In this document: piece by piece, positions 25,441 to 33,238 of the stretch | How positions within the stretch are numbered: the stretch's first letter is position 1 | How the letters are laid out: each line of letters starts with the position of its first letter | DNA from: Aldehydirespirator sp965221215 | Lineage (GTDB): Bacteria; Actinomycetota; Acidimicrobiia; Acidimicrobiales; Aldehydirespiratoraceae | Direction: 5' to 3' | NCBI GenBank assembly: GCA_965221215.1 | Contig: OZ244872.1 | Location: 1,240,001 to 1,304,000, forward strand | Length of the DNA stretch: 64,000 nt | Program-made: the position numbers and the translations under genes | Notes under the pieces: generated by a model | The model's database searches: none | The model's input: only the letters and a program-made list of their open reading frames with translations | What the model was told of the DNA's origin: nothing

Positions 25441-27528
25441 ATGATCGACTCGTCGGGCGCCGGGTTCGTGCTCGACGAGTTCCAGCGCCGCGCCATCGAG
25501 CACCTCGACGCCCGACGCTCGGTGCTGGTGACCGCGCCGACCGGCTCGGGCAAGACGGTCGTGGCCGACCACGCCATCGACCGGGCCCTGGCCGCGGGCC
25601 GGCGGGCCTTCTACACCACTCCTGTCAAGGCGCTGTCCAACCAGAAGTACCGCGATCTGCGGCGCCGGCTCGGCCCGCAGCGGGTGGGGCTGTTGACGGG
25701 CGACAACGTGATCGCCGGCGACGCCGACGTGGTGGTGATGACCACCGAGGTGCTGCGCAACATGCTCTACGCCTCGGCGGTGGACGACCGGCTCGCCGCG
25801 GTGGTGCTCGACGAGGTGCACTACCTGGAGGACCCGTACCGAGGCCCGGTGTGGGAGGAGGTGATCCTGCACCTGCCCTCCAGCGTGGTGCTGGTGTGCC
25901 TGTCGGCCACCGTCTCCAACCACGAGCAGCTCGGCGGCTGGCTCAAGCAAGTGCACGGCCCGACTGCGGTGGTGGTCGAGTCGCGCCGGCCGGTGCCGCT
26001 CACCAACCTCTATGCGGTGGGCCGCCGCCGCTCCGACACGGTGAGGATCGTGCCCACCCTCACAGACGGCAGGCCCAACCCCGAGGGCAGCCGGTTCGAC
26101 GCCCCCGCCCCGTCTCGTGAGCATCGAGGCAGGCGAGGGCCGCGACACGGCGATCCCCGCGGATCGAACCGCGACCCGCGCAGCCGCCCCCGCGGCTCGC
26201 CGCGGGGCCAACATCCCGGGAACCGCCCGCGCACGCAGTGGCGGCCGCCCCGGCGGGTCGACTTGCTGGCGGAGTTGCAGCAGCGGGGCCTGCTGCCGGT
26301 GATCTGGTTCGTGTTCAGCCGCAAGGGATGCGACCAGGCCGCCGCCCGATTGGTGCGCGACGGGGCCCGCTTCACCGACGACGCCGAGGTGGCCCGCATC
26401 GACGAGGTGGTCGAGGCCCGCCTCGGCCTCCTCGACCCGGCCGATCGGGCCGCGCTGGGCACCGAGCGCTGGGCCGACCGGCTGCGCCTGGGCATCGCCT
26501 CGCACCACGCCGGCATGGTGCCGGTGTTCAAGGAGACGGTGGAGCAGTGCTTCGCCGAGGGGCTGGTGAAGGTGGTGTTCGCCACCGAGACGCTGGCGCT
26601 GGGGGTGAACATGCCGGCCCGCAGCGTGGTGATCGACAAGCCGGTCAAGTTCGACGGCCAGCGCACCGCCCTGCTCAGCGCCGCCCAGTACACGCAGTTC
26701 ACGGGGCGGGCCGGGCGCCGAGGCATCGACGAGGCGGGCTGGGCGGTGGCGCTGTGGTCGCCGGACTGCACCTTCGAGCAGACGGCCCGACTGGCAACCA
26801 GCCGCTCTTTCGAGCTGCGCTCGGCCTTCCGTCCCACCTACAACATGGTGGCCGGGCTCCTGGGCCGCGCATCGGCCGAGGCGGCCCGAGACCTGATGGG
26901 CCGCTCCTTCGCCCAGTACCAGGCGAAGTCGGCGGAGCCCGCCGACTTGGCCCGCCGCTTCGACGCGGTGGCCGGCGTGCTGCGAGAGCGGGGCCACCTC
27001 GACAGCTGGACCCTCACCGACTCGGGGACGCTGGTATCGCGCATCTTCCACGAGGCCGACCTGGCCGTGGCCGAGGCCCTCTCGGGCGGGCTGCTCGACG
27101 GCCTGTCGCCGCCCGAGCTGGCCTCGGTGCTGTCGGCGTTCACCTACGAGCACCGCTCGCCGGGTCCGAGGCCCGAGGTGTGGATCCCCTCCGGCGCGGC
27201 CCACCGCCGCCTCCGCCGCATCGGCGCCGCGGTCGACGATCTGCACCGCACCGAGCGAAGCGTCGGCCTCGACCCGAGCCGGCCGCTGGAGCCAGGTTTC
27301 GCCCCTGCGGCGCACCGCTGGGCGACCGGAGAACCGTTCGAGGCGGTGCAGGACGAGGGCTTCTCAGCCGGCGACTTCGTGCGCAACATGAAACAGGTGA
27401 TCGACCTGGCCCGCCGGATAGCCGCAGTCGCGCCCAACCCCGAAACGTCAGCCACCGCACACCAGGCAGTCCAAGCCCTCAACCGGGGAGTAGTAGCCCT
27501 CTCAGGAACCATCGACCCAGCCGAATGA
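25441..27528 (+). CDS. helY: DEVH-box RNA helicase, HelY/Mtr4-like
   Basis: Likely ATP-dependent RNA helicase in RNA processing or decay. The 695-residue protein has a Q-motif-like FVLDEFQRRAIEHL, Walker A APTGSGKT (about 38-45), TTEVLRNM, DEVH in VVLDEVHYL (about 124), SAT motif LSATVSN, and in the second RecA domain the helicase motifs GMVPVFKE, FATETLALGVNMPAR and QFTGRAGRRG. Between the two domains lies a disordered Arg/Gly/Pro-rich insert (about residues 205-270). It is shorter than mycobacterial HelY (about 900), mainly at the C-terminal side. It lies after tatC as in mycobacteria, which supports orthology. Confidence 0.9.
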   Translation: MIDSSGAGFVLDEFQRRAIEHLDARRSVLVTAPTGSGKTVVADHAIDRALAAGRRAFYTTPVKALSNQKYRDLRRRLGPQRVGLLTGDNVIAGDADVVVMTTEVLRNMLYASAVDDRLAAVVLDEVHYLEDPYRGPVWEEVILHLPSSVVLVCLSATVSNHEQLGGWLKQVHGPTAVVVESRRPVPLTNLYAVGRRRSDTVRIVPTLTDGRPNPEGSRFDAPAPSREHRGRRGPRHGDPRGSNRDPRSRPRGSPRGQHPGNRPRTQWRPPRRVDLLAELQQRGLLPVIWFVFSRKGCDQAAARLVRDGARFTDDAEVARIDEVVEARLGLLDPADRAALGTERWADRLRLGIASHHAGMVPVFKETVEQCFAEGLVKVVFATETLALGVNMPARSVVIDKPVKFDGQRTALLSAAQYTQFTGRAGRRGIDEAGWAVALWSPDCTFEQTARLATSRSFELRSAFRPTYNMVAGLLGRASAEAARDLMGRSFAQYQAKSAEPADLARRFDAVAGVLRERGHLDSWTLTDSGTLVSRIFHEADLAVAEALSGGLLDGLSPPELASVLSAFTYEHRSPGPRPEVWIPSGAAHRRLRRIGAAVDDLHRTERSVGLDPSRPLEPGFAPAAHRWATGEPFEAVQDEGFSAGDFVRNMKQVIDLARRIAAVAPNPETSATAHQAVQALNRGVVALSGTIDPAE

Positions 27529-27592
27529 CGAGAGCTGTCAAACCCGAGCAGACATGTATGTGCAGACGATGGACGATCTGTCAATTGGCTAG

Positions 27593-27766
27593 AGTCGCGG
27601 CGAGCGGATCACGCTCGAACTCGATGAGGCGGAACTCGCCCACACGCTCGAAGCACTCGGCGGCATCGCCGAGATTCTCGAGCGTCGCAGCGACGAACTC
27701 GTGGCCGCCGTCATTATCCGGGAGGTCATCGCCAAGCTCTTGAGGGCAATTGGGGAGGCAGAATGA
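27593..27766 (+). pseudogene. Open frame without a start codon, possible truncated small regulator
   Basis: Fifty-seven sense codons run from just after a TAG (27590-27592) to TGA 27764-27766, which overlaps the next gene as ATGA. The translation ERITLELDEAELAHTLEAL continues as a regular amphipathic helix, and codon use looks like real coding sequence. No ATG, GTG or TTG lies near the beginning; the first usable start (GTG near 27701) would leave about 20 residues. It may be a former first gene of a two-gene cassette whose start codon was lost, or it uses a non-standard start. No family is recognised. Confidence 0.35.
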
Positions 27767-28002
27767 GCAAGACCATCTCACGTTGGGAGCTTGAGGACAT
27801 CGAGGTCTCGAGCAGTTCCAGGGCAGCCGCGCTGAGCGTCGTCGAACGGATGACTCGACACAAAGACGAGACTCGGACCCTGTGGGAAACCGCGATCCGG
27901 CTAGCGCATGCCAACGGCGCCTCGCTCCGGGACATCGCTGACAAGGCTTGCGTGTCGCCCCAGACAGTCGCCAACATCTGCAGGCCGCAGGAGGCAAGTT
28001 AG
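27763..28002 (+). CDS. Small helix-turn-helix protein
   Basis: A 79-residue protein with a C-terminal HTH: LWETAIRLAHANGASLRDIADKACVS is followed by PQTVANICRP, the pattern of a sigma-70 region 4 or Trp-repressor-like HTH. The N-terminal 40 residues (WELEDIEVSSSSRAAALSVVER) are acidic to neutral and may mediate dimerisation. ATG 27763 overlaps the stop of the preceding open frame (ATGA), suggesting the two once formed a cassette. It converges with the VapC-like toxin gene one base away. Likely an accessory regulator or antitoxin; the target is unknown. Confidence 0.6.
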   Translation: MSKTISRWELEDIEVSSSSRAAALSVVERMTRHKDETRTLWETAIRLAHANGASLRDIADKACVSPQTVANICRPQEAS

Positions 28003-28003
28003 A

Positions 28004-28411
28004 TCAGGGGAGCATGCGGAGACGGCCACAGTGGCGTGGTCTGACCACCGAGAAGTCTCTCCGGTCGATGGTGGCGACGGTGGTGGCGCCGAGACGCTCT
28101 GCTGCGGCTACAACCGAGGCATCGACGGTGCCCAGGGGCAGATCGCGGTATCTGTGCACGAGTTCGGCTATCCGCAGCCAGTCGCTCGCGGCGACCGGCT
28201 CAACCTGAAGGTCGCCCGAGGCAAGATCGCCGATGAAGCGCACCTCCGCATCCGGGCCGAGCCGGGTGCCGACCAGGTAGGCGACCTCGGTCACGACGAG
28301 GACGGGAACGATGAGCGGACCCCGATGGGTGTTGAGCAGTTCGAGACTGGCCGTGTGATGCCGGTCGTCGGCGTCGATGTAGGCGTAGAGCGGCCCGGCA
28401 TCGACGATCAG
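28004..28411 (-). CDS. PIN-domain ribonuclease toxin, VapC-like
   Basis: A 135-residue PIN protein, probably a toxin that cleaves RNA. All four acidic active-site residues are present: Asp4 (IVDAGPLYA), Glu42 (VVTEVAYL), Asp97 (GTVDASVVA) and Asp116 (ATIDRRDF). The complete domain requires a CTG start at 28411, which overlaps the antitoxin stop (CTGA). The first common start codon in frame is GTG 28294, which would remove Asp4 and a third of the fold, so translational coupling from CTG is more likely; otherwise the gene is 5'-damaged. It is downstream of a ribbon-helix-helix antitoxin as in VapBC modules. Confidence 0.75.
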   Translation of the reverse strand: MIVDAGPLYAYIDADDRHHTASLELLNTHRGPLIVPVLVVTEVAYLVGTRLGPDAEVRFIGDLASGDLQVEPVAASDWLRIAELVHRYRDLPLGTVDASVVAAAERLGATTVATIDRRDFSVVRPRHCGRLRMLP

Positions 28412-28632
28412 CGAGATGACAGCACCTCGCTGGCGAGAAGCTCCTCTATGCGCTCGGACACATCGGCCCGGCCGCTGCGACCGGCAGCAGCCGCGCCGAG
28501 CGTGCGCCCAGCACCGAGGTGGTTCTCGATGGCCTCTCGGGTCAACGCGGAGATCGTGGTGTTGCGACGCTTGGCCTCGTGCCGAAGCCGGGCGTCGAGT
28601 TCTTCCGGGATCTTGATGGTGGTGCGAACCAT
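28408..28632 (-). CDS. Ribbon-helix-helix antitoxin, VapB-like
   Basis: A 74-residue protein. The N-terminus MVRTTIKIPEELDARLRHEA is a ribbon-helix-helix DNA-binding motif; the rest (ALTREAIENHL ... VSERIEELLASEVLSSR) should wrap the toxin. ATG 28632 was chosen because the motif starts there and an operator-like inverted repeat lies just upstream; ATG 28644 is an alternative. It is paired with the overlapping PIN toxin gene. Autorepression of the module through the inverted repeat is inferred from the family. Confidence 0.8.
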   Translation of the reverse strand: MVRTTIKIPEELDARLRHEAKRRNTTISALTREAIENHLGAGRTLGAAAAGRSGRADVSERIEELLASEVLSSR

Positions 28633-28633
28633 G

Positions 28634-28645
28634 TATGCCAGCATA
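28634..28645. promoter_or_regulatory. Inverted repeat at the vapB-like start
   Basis: TATGC-CA-GCATA lies immediately upstream of the antitoxin ATG (minus strand). Short palindromes in this position are typical binding sites of ribbon-helix-helix antitoxins. Confidence 0.5.
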
Positions 28646-28813
28646 TCTAGGCTCGCCAGCCAGGGCGTCTCGCCGGCAGCGGCCGGGGACGGCTTCGGAC
28701 CCGCGTCCACGTCGCCCCCAATGAGGGCACGGTGCGTCTCGGCCAGCTCAGCGACCGCCTCACCGTCGTGGAGCACAGCTCCCCGCCGCGATAGCCGCCG
28801 AGCCGCGTAACCC

Positions 28814-28848
28814 CATAGTGGCTTGGCAAGGCATGCCAAGCCACTATG
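28814..28848. promoter_or_regulatory. Perfect 15-bp inverted repeat upstream of parD-like gene
   Basis: CATAGTGGCTTGGCA (28814-28828) and its exact complement TGCCAAGCCACTATG (28834-28848) flank a 5-base centre, ending 10 bases before the antitoxin ATG. It is most likely the autoregulatory operator of the ParD-ParE pair. The 180 bases between this site and the vapB-like gene hold no gene I can support. Confidence 0.7.
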
Positions 28849-28858
28849 CTCTGAGGCC

Positions 28859-29089
28859 ATGTCCACCATGAACGTGTCGCTCCCTGTCCAACTCAAGGAC
28901 TTCGTCGACTCCCAGGTCAGCCACGGCCACTATGGATCCACGAGCGAGTACGTCCGTGAACTCATCCGGCAGGACCGCGCCCGCCGCGAACTCCGGGAAG
29001 CGCTCCTCGAGGGCGCCAGCGCTCCAGTCGTTGGCCAGGCAGACGCCGCCTACTTTGCCGCGCTCCGACACCGCATCTCTGACACCTGA
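28859..29089 (+). CDS. ParD-like antitoxin
   Basis: A 76-residue protein. MNVSLPVQLKDFVDSQVSHG and YGSTSEYVRELIRQD are the ribbon-helix-helix of the ParD/CC2985 family, and the C-terminal part (LREALLEGASAPVVG) binds the toxin. ATG 28859 is used; ATG 28868 is an alternative. The gene lies 10 bases after a perfect palindrome and 9 bases before the toxin gene. It faces away from the VapBC-like pair, so two modules are divergent. Confidence 0.85.
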   Translation: MSTMNVSLPVQLKDFVDSQVSHGHYGSTSEYVRELIRQDRARRELREALLEGASAPVVGQADAAYFAALRHRISDT

Positions 29090-29098
29090 TCACGATCA

Positions 29099-29416
29099 TT
29101 GCAGGTCGACCTCCACGCTCTCGCCTCGCGCGACATTGAGGCCGCGGTCGACCACTACCGCCGCGAGGCCGGTGCGAGAACGGCACTCGACTTCGTCGAC
29201 GCGCTCGAGAACGCCGTCAGCCATCTCCTCCGCTATCCGAACAGCGGATCACTCCGATTCGCGTTCGAACTCGAGATTCCCGAGTTGAGGAGCTGGCACT
29301 TGCAGAGATTCCCGTACCTCATCTTCTATGTACCAGCGGACGACCGCATCGACGTCTGGCGCGTGCTGCATGCCAGGCGGGACTTGCCGACCCACCTGTC
29401 GCTTGATGCTCCTTGA
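29099..29416 (+). CDS. ParE/RelE-superfamily toxin
   Basis: A 105-residue protein of the ParE family: DIEAAVDHYRREAGARTALDFVDALENAV, here cited in parts as DIEAAVDHYRR and ALDFVDALENAV, then LLRYPNSGS, LRSWHLQRFPYLIFY and VWRVLHARRDLP, which are the conserved segments of the fold and its C-terminal active strand. ParE toxins inhibit gyrase; other family members cleave RNA. TTG 29099 lies 9 bases after the antitoxin stop. It appears intact. Confidence 0.85.
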   Translation: MQVDLHALASRDIEAAVDHYRREAGARTALDFVDALENAVSHLLRYPNSGSLRFAFELEIPELRSWHLQRFPYLIFYVPADDRIDVWRVLHARRDLPTHLSLDAP

Positions 29417-29440
29417 TCGATCAATGTCAGGGATGCGGAA

Positions 29441-30130
29441 GTGGTGATCGGGGAGCGGGGGCCTGGCTGGGGGGTCGACTTCGGCGTGGAGGGGGAGATC
29501 CCGGCTGATGCGGTGGCGGCCCGCACCGACTCCGAGGCGGGCGGGGTCGTGGCTGACGCTCGCAGGGCCGGCCGCGGCGTGCCGCCGGTGGTGTTGACCG
29601 GCGGCGATCTGGCCCGCACTCTCGGGGTGGCTTCGACATCCGCGGATTCCCCGCCGCCGGGCGCGGCCGGGATGCGGGTGGCGGTCGATGTGGGGGCGGC
29701 GCTGGTGGACGGCCGGCTCCACTGGTTTGTGGCCCACCTCATCGCCCGGAGATCCTGGTGGCGGGGGCGGCTGCTGGTGGCGGCCAACGCCTCGTTCGTG
29801 GGCCGCTGGAACGCGGCGCCGCGGTCGCATCCCGGCGACGGGCGCCTCGATGTGTTCGACGCCGATCCTCCGCTGCGGGTGCGGCTCGCGGCCCGCCGTC
29901 GGCTGATGTCGGGCACCCACGTCCCCCATCCCCAGATCACCCAGCGCCGCAGCGCCGCGTCGCAATACGAACTGGATCCTGCGCTCGACGTCTACCTTGA
30001 CGGCGTGGACGCGGGCCGGGCCCGCACGCTGAGTCTGCGGGTCGAGCCCGGCGCTCTCGAGGTCTGGATCCCCAGCTCACCCCAGCCGCGAGCGCCGAAA
30101 GACACCGGGCCGGCCACGCCGCCGCGCTAG
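29441..30130 (+). CDS. Protein with diacylglycerol-kinase-like C-terminal domain
   Basis: A 229-residue protein. The C-terminal half (LLVAANASFVGRWNAAPRSH, DGRLDVFDADPPLRVRLAARR, then HVPHPQITQRR, YLDGVDAGRARTL and VEPGALEVWIP) resembles the beta-sandwich end of YegS/diacylglycerol kinases. The first half has LTGGDLARTLGV, recalling GGTGNDLART, but the nucleotide-binding GGDGT segment is missing. It may be a non-catalytic relative or bind a lipid. GTG 29441 is used and follows the toxin gene by 24 bases; the frame is open back to that toxin stop, so 5' truncation by the toxin module cannot be excluded. Confidence 0.55.
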   Translation: MVIGERGPGWGVDFGVEGEIPADAVAARTDSEAGGVVADARRAGRGVPPVVLTGGDLARTLGVASTSADSPPPGAAGMRVAVDVGAALVDGRLHWFVAHLIARRSWWRGRLLVAANASFVGRWNAAPRSHPGDGRLDVFDADPPLRVRLAARRRLMSGTHVPHPQITQRRSAASQYELDPALDVYLDGVDAGRARTLSLRVEPGALEVWIPSSPQPRAPKDTGPATPPR

Positions 30131-30183
30131 CCCCTCTCGCTCCGGCCCTCGTCGCCGCTCATGGGCGGTGCGGGCTGGGGCTC

Positions 30184-30189
30184 TAGTAT
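30184..30189 (+). promoter_or_regulatory. -10 box TAGTAT of the M20 gene, leaderless spacing
   Basis: TAGTAT ends 7 bases before ATG 30197 and decides this start over the in-frame ATG at 30161. Confidence 0.5.
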
Positions 30190-30196
30190 CGCGGCC

Positions 30197-31372
30197 ATGG
30201 ACATTGCTGAAGCCAAGCGGCGGGTCTGCGACGAGATCGACCGTCTCGCCCCCGAACTGCTCGACGTCTCGCACCGCATCCACGCCCGGCCCGAGCTGTG
30301 CTTCGAGGAGCACCACGCCCACGATCTGCTCACCGGCGTGCTCGATGACCACGGCCTGGCCGTGCAGCGCCGGGCCTACGGCGTCGACACCGCCTTCGAG
30401 GCCCGAGCCGGCGACGGCGACGGCCCGACGGTGGCGGTGGTGTGCGAATACGACGCCCTGCCCGGCATCGGCCACGCCTGCGGACACAACATCATCGCCG
30501 CCTCGGGCCTGGGCGCGGGCCTGGCCCTGGCCTCGATGGCCGGCGAGGCCGACGCCCGGGTAGCGGTGGTCGGCACTCCCGCCGAGGAGGGCGGCGGCGG
30601 CAAGGAGCTGATGCTGCGCCAGGGCGCCTTCTCCGACGTGGACGCGGCCATGATGGTGCATCCCGCCAACCACGAGCTCAGCGTGTTCCACGCGGTGGCG
30701 GTGCATCGGCTGACGGCCAGCTACACCGGCGCCGCCGCCCACGCCGCGGCCGCCCCCGAGAAGGGCCGCAACGCCCTCGACGCGGCCGTGCTCGGCTACA
30801 ACGCCGTCGCCGCGCTGCGCCAGCACATCCGCGACGACGAGCGCATCCACGGCGTGTTCACCGACGGCGGCGCCAAGCCCAACATCGTGCCGGTCACCGC
30901 CGCGGCCGAGTGGTACGTGCGCTCTACCAACCTCACGTCTCTGGAGGCGCTGAAGGAGCGGGTGGTGGCCTGCCTGCGGGCCGGCGCCGACGCGGCCGGC
31001 TGCGAAGTCGAGATCGCCTGGGCCGACCCCGCCTACGCCGACATGAACGACAACCCGACCCTGATAGACCGCTACCTGGCCAATCTCGAAGCCCTGGGCC
31101 GCACCCTCTCGCCCGATCCCGGCGCTCGGGTGGTGGGCAGCACCGATATGGGCAACGTGAGCTACACCGTGCCGTCCATCCATCCCATGATCAAGGTCGC
31201 GCCCGACGATGTGCCCATCCACACTCCCGCCTTCGCCGAGCACGCCCGCGGCCCCTCCGGCGACGCCGCGGTGATCGACGGGGCCAAGGCCCTGGCCATG
31301 ACCGCGGTCGATTGCTGGCTGGACGACGCCGTGCTGCCCGCCGTGCGAGCCGAGTTCCAATCCGCGCAATAG
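30197..31372 (+). CDS. M20-family amidohydrolase (AbgB/carboxypeptidase-like)
   Basis: Probably a metal-dependent amide hydrolase such as a p-aminobenzoyl-glutamate or N-acyl amino-acid hydrolase. The 391-residue protein has the metal-binding HACGHNI, the catalytic Glu pair in TPAEEGGGGK, the later MMVHP and a central lid domain with YTGAAAHAAAAPEKGRNALD, all typical of M20D enzymes. C-terminal segments GSTDMGNVSY and IHPMIKV also fit. No signal peptide is present, so it is cytosolic. It has its own leaderless promoter; substrate is unknown. Confidence 0.85.
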   Translation: MDIAEAKRRVCDEIDRLAPELLDVSHRIHARPELCFEEHHAHDLLTGVLDDHGLAVQRRAYGVDTAFEARAGDGDGPTVAVVCEYDALPGIGHACGHNIIAASGLGAGLALASMAGEADARVAVVGTPAEEGGGGKELMLRQGAFSDVDAAMMVHPANHELSVFHAVAVHRLTASYTGAAAHAAAAPEKGRNALDAAVLGYNAVAALRQHIRDDERIHGVFTDGGAKPNIVPVTAAAEWYVRSTNLTSLEALKERVVACLRAGADAAGCEVEIAWADPAYADMNDNPTLIDRYLANLEALGRTLSPDPGARVVGSTDMGNVSYTVPSIHPMIKVAPDDVPIHTPAFAEHARGPSGDAAVIDGAKALAMTAVDCWLDDAVLPAVRAEFQSAQ

Positions 31373-31460
31373 CAGGCCGAGCGGGCAGGCAAGCGCGTCG
31401 GGCGACAGGGCCGGGCGCGATCCGCGCTGCGGGCTGGCCGCGCCCCTAAGGTCACCCCTC

Positions 31461-33140
31461 GTGAATCTGTACGCGGCCGAGTCCTTCTCGGCGGACGAAG
31501 CCGACATCCTGCGCCGCTACTTCACCAACCTCGACCAGCCCGTGTTCGCGCTGGTGAACCTGCCCGAGGTGGTCAAGGGAGCGCTGTTCGCCCGCTACTC
31601 CCGGTCGATGTCGAGCCTGCGGCGGCTGTTCCTCGACGAGTTCGTAGACGACCTCGACATCACCGGCGACGCCACCATCGACGCCACCGTCGGCCTGCGC
31701 CGGGCCGAGGCGCTCTATGACCGGGTGTTCTTCGAGTACGGCGACGACTCGGTGGCCCAACTCGGCGGCGTGCACCTGGCCTGCGAGCAGGCCTCCAACC
31801 TTCTGACCAAGGTGCTCGAATGGGGCCGGCTGATGGCCTACCTGGAGCAGAGCACCCGCTACATCGCCTACGACCAGCGGCTGGGCGGCCGCTACCGGTA
31901 CTACCGCGACACCGAGGTGCTCAACTCGTCGCTCGGCACCCGCTACGTGGGCGACATCGACCGCATGTTCGGTGCCTATTCCGAGCTGGTGCCGGTCATG
32001 CAGAGCTTCTTCCGCGACAACACCCCCAAGGCACCTGGCGACTCCGACTTCGCCTACCGCCAGGCCATCAAGGCCCGGGCGCTGGACTCGGTGCGCGGCC
32101 TGCTGCCGGCCGCGTCGCTGAGCAACGTCGGGATCTACGGCCCCGGCCAGGCCTACGAGGCGCTGCTGCTGCGGATGCGGGCCCATCCGCTGCCCGAGGC
32201 CCGCTCCTACGCCGAGATGATGCTCACCGAGCTGCGCAAGGTGATCCCGTCGTTCCTCAAGCGGGTGGACCTGCCCGACCGGGGCGAGCTCACATCGCGC
32301 TACCTGGCCGACAACCGGGCCGCCATGGACGAGACAGCCGCCCGCATCTTCGGCGACGCGGTGGGGGGGCCGGTCGCCGACGATTCGGTCGAGCTAGTGG
32401 ACTACGACCCCGACGGCGAGATCAAGATGATCGCGGCGATGCTCTATCCCCACACCTCGCTGGCTGACCTAACCGTCGAGTCGAGGGTTAGGTCCATGTC
32501 GGCCGACGAGCGGGTGGCAGTGGTGCGGGCCTACTGCGGAGACCGCCGCAACCGCCGCCACCGACCCGGCCGGGCGCTGGAGCGCGTCTACTACCGCTTC
32601 GACGTGCTGTCGGACTACGGGGCATTCCGCGACCTGCAGCGCCACCGGATGCTCACCATCGAATGGCAGCCGCTGTCCACCCGCCACGGCTATGTGCGCC
32701 CCGCCGCGGTGGACGCGGCCGGTGTCGACGAGAGCTTCGACGCGGTCATGGCCCGCTCGGCCCGGCTCTATGAGGCCGTGAGCGCCGAGTTCAGCGATCA
32801 GGCCTCCTACGCGGTGGCGCTCGCCTACCGGATCCGGTACTCGATGCAGCTCAACGCCCGCGCCGCGATGCACATGCTGGAACTGCGGACCACCCCCCAG
32901 GGCCATCCGGCCTACCGCCGGGTGTGCCAGAGGATGCACACGCTCATCGCAACCGAGGCGGGCCACGCCGCGGTGGCCGAGCTGATGTCGTTCGTAGATC
33001 ACGCCGACGACGGAGGCCTGGGCCGACTCGACGCCGAGAAGCGGGCGGAGAAGCTTCGGTCGGTCCAGCCTCATCCCTCCTCAGACCCCTCCGTCGCCCG
33101 CAGTGCCACCGACGACGGAGGCCTCGAGGCCGAGCGTTGA
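31461..33140 (+). CDS. Two-domain ThyX-like flavin-dependent thymidylate synthase homologue
   Basis: A 559-residue protein made of two ThyX-like halves. The first (about 50-300) has DDSVAQLGGVHLACEQASN and RLMAYLEQSTRYIAYD, resembling the NEQSxRY part of ThyX; the second (about 310-530) has QRHRMLTIEWQPLSTRHGY, the RHR-like flavin and nucleotide motif, and LRTTPQGHPAYRRVCQ. Classical ThyX is about 220-250 residues with RHRxxSxNxxSxR in one chain, so here each half carries part of the motif. It may be a fused pseudo-dimer with one active site type or a diverged enzyme. GTG 31461 has TAAGGT eight bases upstream. Family membership is firm; dTMP synthesis is not proven. Confidence 0.75.
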   Translation: MNLYAAESFSADEADILRRYFTNLDQPVFALVNLPEVVKGALFARYSRSMSSLRRLFLDEFVDDLDITGDATIDATVGLRRAEALYDRVFFEYGDDSVAQLGGVHLACEQASNLLTKVLEWGRLMAYLEQSTRYIAYDQRLGGRYRYYRDTEVLNSSLGTRYVGDIDRMFGAYSELVPVMQSFFRDNTPKAPGDSDFAYRQAIKARALDSVRGLLPAASLSNVGIYGPGQAYEALLLRMRAHPLPEARSYAEMMLTELRKVIPSFLKRVDLPDRGELTSRYLADNRAAMDETAARIFGDAVGGPVADDSVELVDYDPDGEIKMIAAMLYPHTSLADLTVESRVRSMSADERVAVVRAYCGDRRNRRHRPGRALERVYYRFDVLSDYGAFRDLQRHRMLTIEWQPLSTRHGYVRPAAVDAAGVDESFDAVMARSARLYEAVSAEFSDQASYAVALAYRIRYSMQLNARAAMHMLELRTTPQGHPAYRRVCQRMHTLIATEAGHAAVAELMSFVDHADDGGLGRLDAEKRAEKLRSVQPHPSSDPSVARSATDDGGLEAER

Positions 33141-33238
33141 GCGAACAGTGCCAGCGAGTGCTCGCAATGCAGTTGCGCCTCGCCGATCTGTGCCTATGAT
33201 CCGCCCCCAAACCCCCGGAGCCGACTGAGCTTGAAGCG

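Noticed and set aside
28646..28813. Upstream minus-strand extension of the VapB-like frame as part of the protein
   Set aside because: The extension has no recognisable fold, and the ribbon-helix-helix begins exactly at ATG 28632 next to an operator-like repeat.
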